Assembly (NCBI GenBank): GCA_030429345.1
Contig: JAUIFJ010000011.1
Coordinates: forward strand, 70,795 to 134,794
DNA: 64,000 nucleotides
Source of the DNA: a bacterium
Lineage (GTDB): Bacteria > CAIWAD01
Direction of reading: 5' to 3'
The notes under the pieces are model-generated. The model did not search any database. It was not told the origin of the DNA and saw only the letters and a program-made list of their open reading frames with translations. Made by a program: the position numbers and the translations under genes. Below are positions 16,448 to 26,563 of this stretch, piece after piece (within the stretch, counting starts at the first letter, position 1; each line of letters begins with the position of its first letter).

Positions 16448-17398
16448 CTAGTTGCCCGTCTGGGCGGGTTGCAGTGTCAGGCCGTTCTCCTGCCAGAAAC
16501 GGGCCGCGCCGGGGTGCACGCGGCTGACGATTCCGCTGAGCGCGCCCTGGATGCTCATGGCCTTGGCCGTGCTCTTGACCTTGACCATGTAGGCCAGACC
16601 TTCCCGGGAGAAGATGTCGGATACGGCATTGTATACCAGGTCCGCGTCCACGTGGCTGCCGGCGATCCAGAGAGCGCTGTCCTGGAAGGAGAGCACGTCG
16701 TAGTCCACGCCGCTGTAGGTGCCCTTGGGAATGGTGATCTTCGTGTAGAAGGGATAGGTATCGAAGAAGCCGGCTTCCATGCCCGCCTCCTCGAGCGACA
16801 GCAGGCGGATCGGGTTGCTGGCAGCGGCCTGGATCACGGCGGACATGGGATAGCCCGCGAAGACCCAGAAGCCGTCCAGCAGTTTGTCTCCCATGGCAGA
16901 GGCCGCGTCGCTGTAGCCCAGGTACTCCACGTTCATCTTGTCCCACAGTCCAAGGGCCTGGAAATAGCGGCCCGCCGCGGTGGCGGCGCCGGAACCGGCT
17001 CCGCCGACCGCCACGCGCTTGCCTTCCAGCTGGCTGACGGAGGTGATGCCGCTCTCCTCGAGCACGACAAGGTGCGCGGGCGCGCCGTAGAGATAGGCCA
17101 GGGCCTGTACGTCTGTATACTTTCTTGTTTCCCTGGTCAGTCTTCCGTTGGCTGCCAGGAACACATCCCCGGAGTAGGAGATGCCGAAATCGGCTTCTCC
17201 GCTGTTTACCCGCCGCAGATTCTCCAGCGAGCCGGCGGAGGCCGTGTTGCTCACTTCGGTATCCGGCAGGTTCTTCGACAGCCGCGAGCTGATGCCGTTG
17301 GAGAAGTACTGGAATGTGCCGCCCTGCGGGCCGCCGGAAAAGGCCAGCCGCTGCTTGGCGATGCTGACGCCCAGCGAGAGCGCGACGCTGGCGCCCAA
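16448..17398 (-). CDS. TAXI-family TRAP solute-binding protein
   Basis: A periplasmic binding protein of the TAXI family. After an N-terminal signal region it reads FSGGPQGGTFQYF, the family's ligand-loop motif, then ASAGSLENLRRV, ADFGISYSGD and VAVGGAGSGAATAA, all in the usual order. It delivers substrate to the downstream fused permease. The start is doubtful: TTG 17398 leaves only a short signal peptide, whereas the same frame extends to an ATA at 17431, giving a proper basic n-region (RTTR) and lying 4-5 bases after an AGAGAGGA ribosome-binding site. No ATG or GTG exists in that extension. The upstream gene ends at 17445. Confidence 0.9.
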   Translation of the reverse strand: MGASVALSLGVSIAKQRLAFSGGPQGGTFQYFSNGISSRLSKNLPDTEVSNTASAGSLENLRRVNSGEADFGISYSGDVFLAANGRLTRETRKYTDVQALAYLYGAPAHLVVLEESGITSVSQLEGKRVAVGGAGSGAATAAGRYFQALGLWDKMNVEYLGYSDAASAMGDKLLDGFWVFAGYPMSAVIQAAASNPIRLLSLEEAGMEAGFFDTYPFYTKITIPKGTYSGVDYDVLSFQDSALWIAGSHVDADLVYNAVSDIFSREGLAYMVKVKSTAKAMSIQGALSGIVSRVHPGAARFWQENGLTLQPAQTGN

Positions 17399-17444
17399 GG
17401 CCAGGGCCAGGATCCGGGTTGTTCGTGTTATAGAGTCCTCTCTT

Positions 17445-17906
17445 TCAGGGATCTTCCACGGAACCGCTCAGGTCCTCGGGCTCCCAGCGGAGCTGAAGGC
17501 CGGATTCCGTTTCCTTGTCGTACAGCGTATTCATGTTGCCGAGCAGGCCTGCAAGACTCCTCAGGCTGTCGATGCCCGCGTGGCGCAGGCGCTCCCGCTC
17601 GATGACCGCGGCGATCAGCTCGTCGAGCAGCTCGTTCCGGCTCCCTTCCTCGAGAAGGGACGCGCGCAGTCGCTGCAGTTGATCGTTCTCGATCCGCAAG
17701 CGCTCCGTGTGCCGCGCCTCCAGCGAATCGGCTCGTGCTAGTATGCGTGCCGGCAGCCGGTCCTCGGCCGCGGCTCTTCTCAGTGAGTCGTGCAGAGTCC
17801 GGAAGGCCGGCTCCGGCTGTGCGACTTCTGTCTTGTCGCACAGACCGGAGCCGTTGGTCGCCAGGAGAAGAGCGCATACCGGCAGGAAGTGGATCTTTCG
17901 GATCAC
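17445..17906 (-). CDS. Small exported coiled-coil protein, TRAP operon
   Basis: I do not recognise a family for this 153-residue protein. It has a signal peptide (IHFLPVCALLLATNG, residues 5-19) and then long Arg/Glu/Leu-rich helices with heptad-like spacing from about residue 35 to 125, so a periplasmic coiled coil is likely. A cysteine at residue 23 follows the hydrophobic segment, but the residues before it (SGL) only loosely resemble a lipobox. It lies between the porin and the TAXI binding protein, 13 bp from the porin gene's end, which suggests a helper function in uptake or in linking outer and inner membrane components. That role is inferred from position. Confidence 0.72.
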   Translation of the reverse strand: MIRKIHFLPVCALLLATNGSGLCDKTEVAQPEPAFRTLHDSLRRAAAEDRLPARILARADSLEARHTERLRIENDQLQRLRASLLEEGSRNELLDELIAAVIERERLRHAGIDSLRSLAGLLGNMNTLYDKETESGLQLRWEPEDLSGSVEDP

Positions 17907-17919
17907 GCCGTTTCGCTCG

Positions 17920-19083
17920 CTAGTAGGTCGTGTAGAAGCCGATCATGATGGTCGAGATCGCATCCTCGTTCGTACCATCGATCGGGGCGTCGGCCGTGAA
18001 GTTCTCGAAGCCGATCTTGATGTTCGCGTTGTGGCCCTTGATGAAGTAGGTCAGGCCCAGGCGCAGGGTCGTGGAGCTGCCCATGTCCACCTCGGCGATC
18101 CAGTTCTCGTAGAGGAACCAGGGCTGCCATTGCTTGTTCGGCAGCAGATAGCCGGCCTGCAGGTAGAGGCCGCTGCCCTCGATCTGGTCCATCAGCCCGC
18201 CCAGATCCAGGGTGGAGTAGCCGAGTTCGGCGCTCAGGGAGCCATCGCCCAGGGGCTGTTCGGCGAAGACATCGGCACTCATGTATCCGTAGTCGACATC
18301 CTCCATGCCTGCCGTGGCGACCTTTCCCTGCATGTCGTACGAGACGCCCACGCCGATGGTCTGCTTCTTCCCCAGGTAGCTGCCACTGTTGTAGTACCCG
18401 CCTTCCGCGTCGCCCAGGTTGAACTGGACGCGTGCGGTCATGCGACTCTCGTCGTCCTTGGTTCCTCCGACGGGGAGGCCGTTGTACATGCCGAGGTAGT
18501 ACTTCATGTGCAGGTCGTCGCTCAGGTCCCTCGTACCGAAGACGGTGCACCCCAGATCCCGGACATTGTACTCCGTACGCAAGGTGGAGTCGCTGTCCTT
18601 GTAGGTCGAGGTCGTGAAGGTGTGCAGGGAGCGCATGCCCCAGTTCATGGACTTGTAGGACGAGCCTGTGAAGTCCATGGCCATGAGGGCGCCGGAACTG
18701 GTCACGTTCTGACGGTTTGCAGGCACCAGGTTCTCGCCGACGATGAACTGCAGCATTGCCATGGGCTTGTAGTGGATATAGGCGTCGATCATCTGCATGG
18801 CGGCCTTCGAGACATCCGTCTGGAAGAACATGCTGACCTGGCTGTTGACTACGCCCTTCAGGCGGAAGCGGGCGCGTCTCACTTTCCATTCCGTATAGGG
18901 ATCGTACTCGCCGTCGCCGTCGAAGTCCCGGTTGGTGAAAATGGACTGTACCTGTAGACGGAAGCCGAGATCGATGGAGGATTCGTCATTGATCTTGATC
19001 TTCGCGCCGGCTTCGGCGGTCTGCCAGCCACAGGCAAGGATCGTTGCCAGGGCAAATCCTGTTACAAGCCCTTTGCTACGCAT
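17920..19083 (-). CDS. Outer-membrane porin (OprO/OprP-like)
   Basis: A 387-residue outer-membrane beta-barrel. The start at 19083 has an AGGAGA ribosome-binding site and begins a signal peptide ending near AEAGAKI; an upstream in-frame ATG at 19149 lacks one. The mature part begins with DLGFRLQVQSIFTN and KVRRARFRLKGVV, the RRAR strand typical of phosphate-selective-type porins, followed by alternating amphipathic strands, and it ends in an aromatic residue (FYTTY), as Bam substrates do. It heads the TRAP operon and probably provides outer-membrane passage for the same solute. Earlier members of this family often transport organic or inorganic anions. Confidence 0.85.
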   Translation of the reverse strand: MRSKGLVTGFALATILACGWQTAEAGAKIKINDESSIDLGFRLQVQSIFTNRDFDGDGEYDPYTEWKVRRARFRLKGVVNSQVSMFFQTDVSKAAMQMIDAYIHYKPMAMLQFIVGENLVPANRQNVTSSGALMAMDFTGSSYKSMNWGMRSLHTFTTSTYKDSDSTLRTEYNVRDLGCTVFGTRDLSDDLHMKYYLGMYNGLPVGGTKDDESRMTARVQFNLGDAEGGYYNSGSYLGKKQTIGVGVSYDMQGKVATAGMEDVDYGYMSADVFAEQPLGDGSLSAELGYSTLDLGGLMDQIEGSGLYLQAGYLLPNKQWQPWFLYENWIAEVDMGSSTTLRLGLTYFIKGHNANIKIGFENFTADAPIDGTNEDAISTIMIGFYTTY

Positions 19084-19792
19084 ACGCGGTTCTCCTGATT
19101 TGGGGTCGTGAGGTCTCTTTTTTGGAATGGCTATGGATTTCCATCGCACATGAAATGCATAGCGGTGTTCTCATTGAACGCCCGGAGTGAATCACGGTGG
19201 ACAAACGGAAGGTTTGCCTGTCGATGGACCGCCGGATTGCGGCTTGGCGGCCCGGATACTGAGCTGCGACTTTGAGCAGGGCAGCCGATCTATGGCGATG
19301 CACTATCGCCGAATCGTGAGGATTTCTCGTTTCTCAAGTGAGACAAGCAGGGGCGTGGATCAGGGTTCGAACAGTCTGTAATCGCCCCAACCCCAAGAAA
19401 GTACAAATCGTGTGAGGGCCGGATTCTTGATGTAGGTCATACAATTAAGGAGAGGCGAAGAAGTTTTGCATCTGCTGCGTGACTTTTGCAGGGAAGAGGT
19501 CGGCGGAACAGGGCCCTTATGTTTGAGTCTCGTCGCCGAAGTCTGCAAGTTACTGTCCAGATTGCCGTCGGTGCCGGATTCAGGACAGTGCTGCAGGAAA
19601 TGCGGCCCTGACCGCTTTGTTCCGTGTACCCGTCTTACTTCGGAGAGAGCACAGGACGAGTATACAGGAAATAATTATAGCTAAGACTGCAGGGTTGCTT
19701 CCCAAGTGGACACTGTCAGAAGCATTCTGCCTCTGGCTGCTGGATTTCCTTCGGGAAATGTGCTCGGACAGGCAGGTTTTTCAGGTGAGAGC
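19084..19792. other. 709-bp region without a convincing gene
   Basis: Short ORFs on both strands lack ribosome-binding sites and protein-like composition. The stretch is less GC-rich than its surroundings, with an AT-rich patch around 19660-19685. I see one small hairpin (GGCGAT at 19294-19299 with ATCGCC at 19305-19310) but no tRNA, CRISPR or mobile-element signature. It probably contains the porin promoter on its left and the 3' end of the lipid operon on its right. Confidence 0.5.
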
Positions 19793-21061
19793 TCAAAGCC
19801 TGGGCACGGAAGGGAGGCGGCACTCGGGACGGGTCAGCAGGACCTGCACATCGCCGATGGCGCGCTCCAGGAAACCGCCCTCGCAATAGGCCAGATAGTA
19901 GTCCCACATGCGGATGAATTCCTCCGGATAGCCCAGTTCCCGCACATCCGCCAGGCGCTCGTGGAAGTTCCGCCTCCAGTGGCGCAGCGTTGTCGTGTAG
20001 TGCGGGCCGATGTCTTCCAGGTGGAAGATCTTCATGTCCGTACTCCGCACCAGGCTGTCGCTGATCGCCCCCACGGACGGAATGAAGCTTCCCGGAAAGA
20101 TATAGCGCTTGATGAAGTCGATGGTCTTCAGCGCTTTCCTGTAGCGCTGGTCCTGGATCGTGATCGCCTGGAGCAGCATGGCGCCCTGCGGCTTGAGCAG
20201 CCTGCAGCAGGTTTCCAGGTAGGTGTCCAGGAACTGGTGGCCCACCGCTTCGATCATCTCGATCGAGACCAGCTTGTCGTACTGCCCTTCCAGGTCGCGA
20301 TAATCCTTCAGCAGGAGCATGACCCGGTCCTCGAGGCCGGCCTCGCGCACTCGCTGGCGGGCCAGGTCGTACTGTTCCCGCGAGATGGTGGTCGTTGTCA
20401 CACGACAGCCATAGTTGGCGGCTGCGTGCAGGGCGAACCCGCCCCAGCCGGTGCCGATCTCGACCACGTGATCCGCCGGCCCCAGGTCGAGCTTGCGGCA
20501 GATGCGGTCCAGCTTGTTCACGGAGGCTTCGTGGAGGGTGCTGGTCTCCTTCTCGTATACGGCGGAGCTGTACATCATGGTCGGATCCAGCCAGAGCCGG
20601 AAGAAGTCGTTGCCCAGGTCGTAGTGGGCGGCGATGTTGCGTCGGCTGCCGCTGCGCGTGTTCCGTCGCAGGGAGTGCATTGTGCCGAGCAGCGGGCGCC
20701 TCAGGCTTGCGCCGACGCCGTCCATCCCCTCCAGGACCTCCCGGTTGCGCAGCAGGATGCGCACGAGCTCGACCAGGTCCGCCGTCTTCCAGGCCCCTTC
20801 CATGTAGGATTCCCCGGCGCCGAGCGCGCCTCCGAAGGCGATCGAGGAATAGAATCCCGGATCGTTCACATGTAGAGCGGCCTCCAGCCCGTCCGGGACA
20901 GAGCCGAATGAATGCTGTCCTTCCGCCTCGTGAAGGTGTATACGGCCTTCGCGAATCTGCTCGAGCTTCTTGTGCACCTGGTTGCGGGCCAATCGATCGA
21001 GAAAGGACGGAGTCGCGTTCTGCGCTGTGATACGGGCGCCCTCGAGGCTGGCGGTCTTCAT
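19793..21061 (-). CDS. Cyclopropane-fatty-acyl-phospholipid synthase family methyltransferase (copy 1)
   Basis: This 422-residue enzyme uses S-adenosylmethionine to modify unsaturated acyl chains in membrane lipids. The N-terminal lipid-binding part contains SYMEGAW; the methyltransferase core has NIAAHYDLGNDFF, YSSAVYEKE, the SAM loop VVEIGTGWGGFALHAA, ISREQYDLA and SIEMIEAVG, all signatures of bacterial CFA synthases. ATG 21061 has a GGAGA site and overlaps the DUF1365 stop. It is the last gene of the lipid operon. Whether the product is cyclopropane, methylated or furan-type cannot be decided. Confidence 0.92.
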   Translation of the reverse strand: MKTASLEGARITAQNATPSFLDRLARNQVHKKLEQIREGRIHLHEAEGQHSFGSVPDGLEAALHVNDPGFYSSIAFGGALGAGESYMEGAWKTADLVELVRILLRNREVLEGMDGVGASLRRPLLGTMHSLRRNTRSGSRRNIAAHYDLGNDFFRLWLDPTMMYSSAVYEKETSTLHEASVNKLDRICRKLDLGPADHVVEIGTGWGGFALHAAANYGCRVTTTTISREQYDLARQRVREAGLEDRVMLLLKDYRDLEGQYDKLVSIEMIEAVGHQFLDTYLETCCRLLKPQGAMLLQAITIQDQRYRKALKTIDFIKRYIFPGSFIPSVGAISDSLVRSTDMKIFHLEDIGPHYTTTLRHWRRNFHERLADVRELGYPEEFIRMWDYYLAYCEGGFLERAIGDVQVLLTRPECRLPSVPRL

Positions 21062-21837
21062 GCGGGGTTCTCCAATTCTTGCTTCAGCTTGTCCGGGTGC
21101 GTGTGGAAAGGGGCTTTCTTGAGCCACAGGCGAAGGGCCTGCCAGTAGATGGCGGCAATGACCTTGAAGGGCAACACGGCACTGCGCAGCAAGTTGCCCG
21201 CCAGCGCGTTCCGGGAGATTGCGCGGCGCTGCAGCTTCATGCGGGCGGAGAAGAAGCCCCTGTCCTCCCGGCGGCAGATCATGGTGACATTCAGCTCATT
21301 CCCGGGAGCGCTGAAGCGCCATTCATAGTCCACGTCCATGGGCATGAAGGGTGAGACATGGAAGTCCTTGCGAAAACGGAAGCTTCCCTGTCCTCCTTCC
21401 TTCCAGGGGTGTACATAGCAATGCTGCTCTCCCCAGGGCGTGTTGTTGACTTCCGAGACCACGGCCCGAAGATCATGGCCGTTCTCTTCGTAGACGAAGT
21501 AGAAGCTGACCGGATTGAAGCCGTAGCCGAAGGAGCGCAGTGTCGTCAACAGACGAACCGGTCCGCGGACTTCCCGCCCCGTGTCGCTGGCGACCCGTTC
21601 GCGGACACAGTCGGCCAGCGGACGTTCGGGATCCCCCATGTGATCCGAGCGCTTCATCCAGAGCAGGGCCGGCTTGCGGACGGACCACAGCCAGCGTCCC
21701 TTCAGCAGGCGCGGAGCCTCGTCCAGGTCGAGGTAGAGCATCGTGTGGGCATAGTCGAAACCGTGATCAACCGGCGCAGTCCGCCGGTGCCACACGCGCC
21801 CCTCGTAGATGCAGCTCTTGTGTGCCGTGTTGCTCAT
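21058..21837 (-). CDS. DUF1365 protein
   Basis: A 259-residue member of DUF1365, a family nearly always found beside CFA-synthase-like and FAD amine oxidase genes. The family-typical N-terminus CIYEGRVWHRR, the MLYLDLDEAP segment, FGYGFNPVSFYFVY and EVNNTPWGEQHCY are all present. The biochemical role is not established. Its start at 21837 lies 71 bp inside the upstream oxidase gene, and because the conserved N-terminus is within that overlap the overlap looks real. ATGA overlap with the CFA gene downstream indicates coupled translation. Confidence 0.9.
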   Translation of the reverse strand: MSNTAHKSCIYEGRVWHRRTAPVDHGFDYAHTMLYLDLDEAPRLLKGRWLWSVRKPALLWMKRSDHMGDPERPLADCVRERVASDTGREVRGPVRLLTTLRSFGYGFNPVSFYFVYEENGHDLRAVVSEVNNTPWGEQHCYVHPWKEGGQGSFRFRKDFHVSPFMPMDVDYEWRFSAPGNELNVTMICRREDRGFFSARMKLQRRAISRNALAGNLLRSAVLPFKVIAAIYWQALRLWLKKAPFHTHPDKLKQELENPA

Positions 21838-23064
21838 GGAAGTGCTCCAGGGCTGCCAGCGCGCTGACGACCCCGTCCTCGTGGAATCCGTTTCTCCAGT
21901 AGGCTCCGCAGTACCAGGTCCGCTGCGTGCCGTTGAGTTCCTTGTGCCGTTGCTGTGCGGCGATGCCCTCGGGGGTGAAGACCGGGTGACGATAGCTGAT
22001 CCGGCGGATCACATGCTCCGGGGCGATCGCTTCCGTATTGTTCAAGGTCACGCAGAAGTCCACCGGGGCATCGAGGCCCTGCAGAATGTTCATGTTGTAG
22101 CTCAGGGCGACCTGTTTCTTCGGCTCGGCCGGGAGGTGGTAGTTCCAGGCCGCCCAGGCGAGCCGGCGACGCGGCATCAGGGAGGCATCCGTGTGCAGCA
22201 CCGCCTCGTTGGCCTGGTAGGGAATCGCTCCCAGCACTTCTCGCTCAGCCTCCGTGGGCTTTTCCAGCAGGGCCAGGGCCTCGTCGCTGTGACAGGCCAG
22301 GAAAACCTGGTCGAAGCGCTCCGGCGCGTGGCCTTCGCATTCCACCCAGACGGCATCCTCCTCCCGTCGCAGGCGTCTCACAGGCATGCCGGCGCGAATG
22401 CGCTCCCGGTGCCCGGCGATCAGGCGGTTCATGTAGTTCACCGACCCGCCCTGGATCACGCGCCAGACCGGACGGTCCTTCAGGTCAAGCATGCCGTGGT
22501 TGTGGAAGAAGCGCACGAAGAAGCCGGCCGGCATGCCCCTCAGGCGGCGCGGTTCGGCGGACCAGATGGCGGCTCCCATGGGCAGGATATAGTGCTCGAC
22601 GAACTCCCGCGAGTAGCTTTCCCGCACCAGGTAGCTGCCCAGGCTCAGGTTCTCGTCCGGACCGTCAAGCAGGGTCGGGGCCTCGCGATTGAAGCGGAGG
22701 ATATCCCGGATCATGCGGTGGAAGGATGGCCGCAGCAGGTTGCGCCTCTGGGCGAAGAGCGTGTTGAGGGTGTGACCGCAGTATTCCAGTCCGCTCCGCT
22801 CGCAGCGCACGCTGAAGCTCATGCGGCTTTCCCGGGTCGGCACCTGCAGCTCGTCCAGCAGGCGGCAGAAGTTGGGATAGGTGCGCTCATTGTAGACAAT
22901 GAACCCCGTATCCACGGACCAGCTCTTTCCGCCGTGCTCCAGTTCCACCGTATGCACATGGCCGCCGATGCGCTGATCCGCCTCGAAGACCGTGATCTCG
23001 TGATCCCGGGCCAGTTCGCGGGCGGCAAGGTTGCCCGCGATTCCCGTTCCGACAATGGCGATTT

Positions 23065-23068
<4 letters not shown>
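21767..23068 (-). CDS. FAD-dependent amine oxidase/desaturase-like oxidoreductase
   Basis: A 433-residue flavoprotein beginning directly with the dinucleotide-binding motif IAIVGTGIAGNLAARELA and the FAD-contact EADQRIGGHVHT, followed by SVDTGFIVYN and a C-terminal family segment WYCGAYWRNGFHEDG. It belongs to the NAD(P)/FAD group that accompanies DUF1365 and CFA-like genes; related proteins in alphaproteobacteria take part in furan fatty acid formation, but the assignment here is by family and neighbourhood only. Start ATG 23068 overlaps the desaturase stop. The 3' end overlaps DUF1365 by 71 bp. Confidence 0.88.
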
Positions 23069-24023
<955 letters not shown>

Positions 24024-24027
<4 letters not shown>

Positions 24028-24575
24028 TGTCCGGCTCCGGCCTGTGGCACTTTTCTCAGCAGGTTCGTGTCGTAGCCCATGGCGCGCACCTTGTCGACCA
24101 GCATCTCGTATACGGGAGCAGACAGAACCGGCTCGCGGGCCATGATCCAGACATAGTCCCGCTTTTCCCGGGCGATGATGGTCGTGCTGTAGGTCTCGTC
24201 CAGCCAGGCAATGCGGAAGTCCGCGCGGAAGGGCCAGATGAATCTCATGCCCCAGACCGCGTTGCTTTCCGTATCACGAATCACGGCCTTTGGGTGATAG
24301 ACCTTCTCCGGGCCTTCCGGCCCGCCCTTCCGGAAGCGGAAGGTGGTCTGCACGCGGCCCTGCTCATCCAGCCGGTAGCTCTCGACGGCATGCCAGGCCT
24401 CCTTCTCGAGGAAGGTGGGGATGGAGGCGATCACGTACCAGTCGCCCATGAAGCGTTCCAGGTCCACCGATTCCTCGATCACCAGGGGAGGCAGATCCCG
24501 GCATCCGGAAAGCACTCCGAAGAGAAGGGCAGCAAGGCCCGCCAGTACAATGGACTTCGGGCTAGCGGCGTACAT
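24024..24575 (-). CDS. Lipocalin-family lipoprotein (Blc-like)
   Basis: A 183-residue outer-membrane lipoprotein. The signal peptide ends in a lipobox (LLFGVLSGC, Cys at residue 25). The mature protein has the lipocalin signature ERFMGDWYVIASIPTF, the central WPFRADFRIAWLDETYSTTIIA strands and YVWIMAREP near the C-terminus, as in bacterial Blc. It likely binds or shuttles lipids and fits the lipid-modification operon. It overlaps both neighbours by a few bases. Confidence 0.93.
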
Positions 24576-25206
24576 AGTCCAGCACCTTGCCTTCGACTGT
24601 TTTCGAGCGCAGTCCCAGCCACTCCTTGTCTTCGCCGTACCACAGGTCCAGGCTCAGGTCCTCGCCCTTCAGGCGGTAGCGCGTTGCCACTCGTTCTCCG
24701 TCCTGCATGCGCTCCTGCCCGAGTTCGTCCACTGTCACGTCGACCAGTTCACCCGTCTGGGCATTCAGCAGGCGCTCGCTTTCCAGGAAATCCGTGTTCC
24801 AGTAGGCAAAACTCATCACGCAGCCGGGCAGGGATTCATTCCGCTCTCCGCCGGAGTCGACAAGCAGGCCGTTGTCGTTGCGTCGGGCCTCCACGACCTC
24901 TGTCCGGCCGTTGGTCACGGTTTTCGAGTCGAGGCGTTCCAGGCAGTCGCCTTTCCAGACTTCGCGGTTCCTGTGACTGTAGCTCCAGGCCTCGATAAAG
25001 AGGATCTTGACCGAGAAGTCGGCCCGGCTGTCGACCCACAGGGTTTCTCCCTGGCGGCGCAGCTCATAGCGGTGTGTGCCAATGCTGTTGCCGTCCAGGA
25101 GCACATCGAATTCCAATTGCTTCGATTCGATGTCGGCGAGGCTCAGTGCAGTCGTGAAAAGAAGCCCTGCGCAGAGCAGCCCACTGGAACGCGCGAGCGT
25201 GTTCAT
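24562..25206 (-). CDS. Exported DUF6134-like protein
   Basis: A 214-residue protein with a signal peptide (residues 1-24). The mature part is beta-rich, with FDVLLDGNSIGTHRYELR near the N-terminus and YRLKGEDLSLDLWY near the C-terminus, resembling the periplasmic DUF6134 family that travels with CFA-type clusters. No catalytic residues are evident. Start ATG 25206 fits the signal peptide and overlaps the upstream stop; it overlaps the lipocalin start by 14 bp. Function unknown; a periplasmic lipid or pigment-handling role is only a guess from the operon. Confidence 0.75.
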   Translation of the reverse strand: MNTLARSSGLLCAGLLFTTALSLADIESKQLEFDVLLDGNSIGTHRYELRRQGETLWVDSRADFSVKILFIEAWSYSHRNREVWKGDCLERLDSKTVTNGRTEVVEARRNDNGLLVDSGGERNESLPGCVMSFAYWNTDFLESERLLNAQTGELVDVTVDELGQERMQDGERVATRYRLKGEDLSLDLWYGEDKEWLGLRSKTVEGKVLDYVRR

Positions 25207-26006
25207 TGTCCGCTCTCTCCCTGCAGGGAGTCCGATGCCTGCGCAGAGCGCCGGGGAACGCCCGGCAGGAAGGCGGGGGTGCGACGCATGTACTCGCGGT
25301 AGGCCGGGCGGCGTTCGTGGATGTCCTTCTCCAGGAGGCTGACACCTGAAACACGAAGCAGGAGAAGGGTCATTCCCGCAGGGGCGAAAAGCGTCCACCA
25401 GGCCCCCGCGGACAGGGCACACAAGTAGAAGCCCCACCAGACAACGGCTTCGCCGAAGTAGTTGGGGTGCCGACTCAGACCCCACAGTCCCGAGTCGAGC
25501 ACACGCCCCCTGTTTGAAGGGCGGGCAAGAAACCTGCTGAGCTGAGCATCGGCAATGGATTCCCAGAGCAGGCCCGCGAAGGCGACCAGCAGTCCGGCAA
25601 GGAATAGGGGCGTCAGAATTGCCTCACTTCGCAGGGCAAAGGCTAGGGGCTGGGAGATCACGAAGGCCAGCAGGCCCTGCAGCAGGAAAACCTTGTACAG
25701 GCTGGAACTCTCGAAGCCCGGTGAATTGCGCTTGCGGATTTCCTGGTAGCGGCGATCCTCGGGCTTGCCGTGGTTGCGCCAGGTGAGGTAGACCGACAGA
25801 CGCAGGGACCAGGCGATCACCAGGGCCAGCAGCAGCTGGCCGGCGAATCCCGGCGTGTTGCCCACCAGGGCGTAGCACAGGGCTGCCGCCAGGAAGAACA
25901 GGGACCACAGGCTGTCCACGATGCTCACATCGTGGATGCTTCGGCTGATTGCCCAGCCCGCGAATGCAATGGCGACGATGGCCAGCAGTGCTGTGATCCA
26001 GGCCAT
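25203..26006 (-). CDS. DUF1295/steroid 5-alpha-reductase-like membrane protein
   Basis: A 267-residue polytopic inner-membrane protein with about seven hydrophobic segments. The C-terminal family motif LWGLSRHPNYFGEAVVWWGFYL, followed by LEKDIHERRPAYREYMRRTPAFLP, is the NADPH-binding region of the DUF1295 / isoprenylcysteine methyltransferase-like group. It probably reduces or otherwise modifies a lipid. The ATG overlaps the DUF2878 stop (TGATG). Such genes are common partners of CFA-like methyltransferases. Confidence 0.9.
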   Translation of the reverse strand: MAWITALLAIVAIAFAGWAISRSIHDVSIVDSLWSLFFLAAALCYALVGNTPGFAGQLLLALVIAWSLRLSVYLTWRNHGKPEDRRYQEIRKRNSPGFESSSLYKVFLLQGLLAFVISQPLAFALRSEAILTPLFLAGLLVAFAGLLWESIADAQLSRFLARPSNRGRVLDSGLWGLSRHPNYFGEAVVWWGFYLCALSAGAWWTLFAPAGMTLLLLRVSGVSLLEKDIHERRPAYREYMRRTPAFLPGVPRRSAQASDSLQGESGQ

Positions 26007-26563
26007 CAGGCTACCTGCCCTTCCACCGACTTGTCGGACCTGTTTCCGGAAGAGGCGGCATGCAAGCTGGCTGCCCGCTGGAGCAGCAGGGGCATGGAGA
26101 TCGCCCAGATCACGCCGATCACGGCCAGCCCGGCGATCCCGCCATGGATCTCGACCGCTCCCAGTCCCTGGCCGCCCAGATAGGCCAGAGGTCCTCCCGC
26201 CAGTCCGACCAGGGCTGCCAGGATCGGCTTCCCCTGCAGAAAGCGGAATGCCGTATTCAACAACGGCGCGAAGTTGATCCACATGACCACGATCCAGATG
26301 GCCGCGGTTCCAGGGAGTATCACGCCGGACTGGAAGCTCAAAAGGCCCGCACCGGCGAGGAGGCTTTCAAACAGGACACCGATCAACCCCGAGAACAGTG
26401 CCAGTTGAATCTCCTGCGCCGGGCGGGCCGACAGGCTGATGTGAGTCGTCACGATGGCCAGCGCCACCAGGCTTCCGAGGATGGGCCACCCCTGCGCTCC
26501 CCCCAGAACACAGGCGAACCAGCCCACATTGAAGGCGACCAGCGGAAACAGCGTTTTCATCAT
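26006..26563 (-). CDS. DUF2878 membrane protein
   Basis: A 185-residue protein consisting almost entirely of six or seven hydrophobic helices, with the family-like opening NVGWFACVLGGAQGWP and WINFAPLLNTAFRFL in the middle. DUF2878 proteins have no known biochemical activity but recur in the same conserved neighbourhood as CFA-like enzymes and DUF1295. Two adjacent ATGs (26563 and 26560) could serve as start; both overlap the preceding stop. Confidence 0.85.
   Translation of the reverse strand: MMKTLFPLVAFNVGWFACVLGGAQGWPILGSLVALAIVTTHISLSARPAQEIQLALFSGLIGVLFESLLAGAGLLSFQSGVILPGTAAIWIVVMWINFAPLLNTAFRFLQGKPILAALVGLAGGPLAYLGGQGLGAVEIHGGIAGLAVIGVIWAISMPLLLQRAASLHAASSGNRSDKSVEGQVA

Noticed and set aside
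19340-19400. A possible tRNA around GGTTCGAA
   Set aside because: The T-loop-like GGTTCGA is not flanked by the required stems, and no acceptor or anticodon arms can be drawn.
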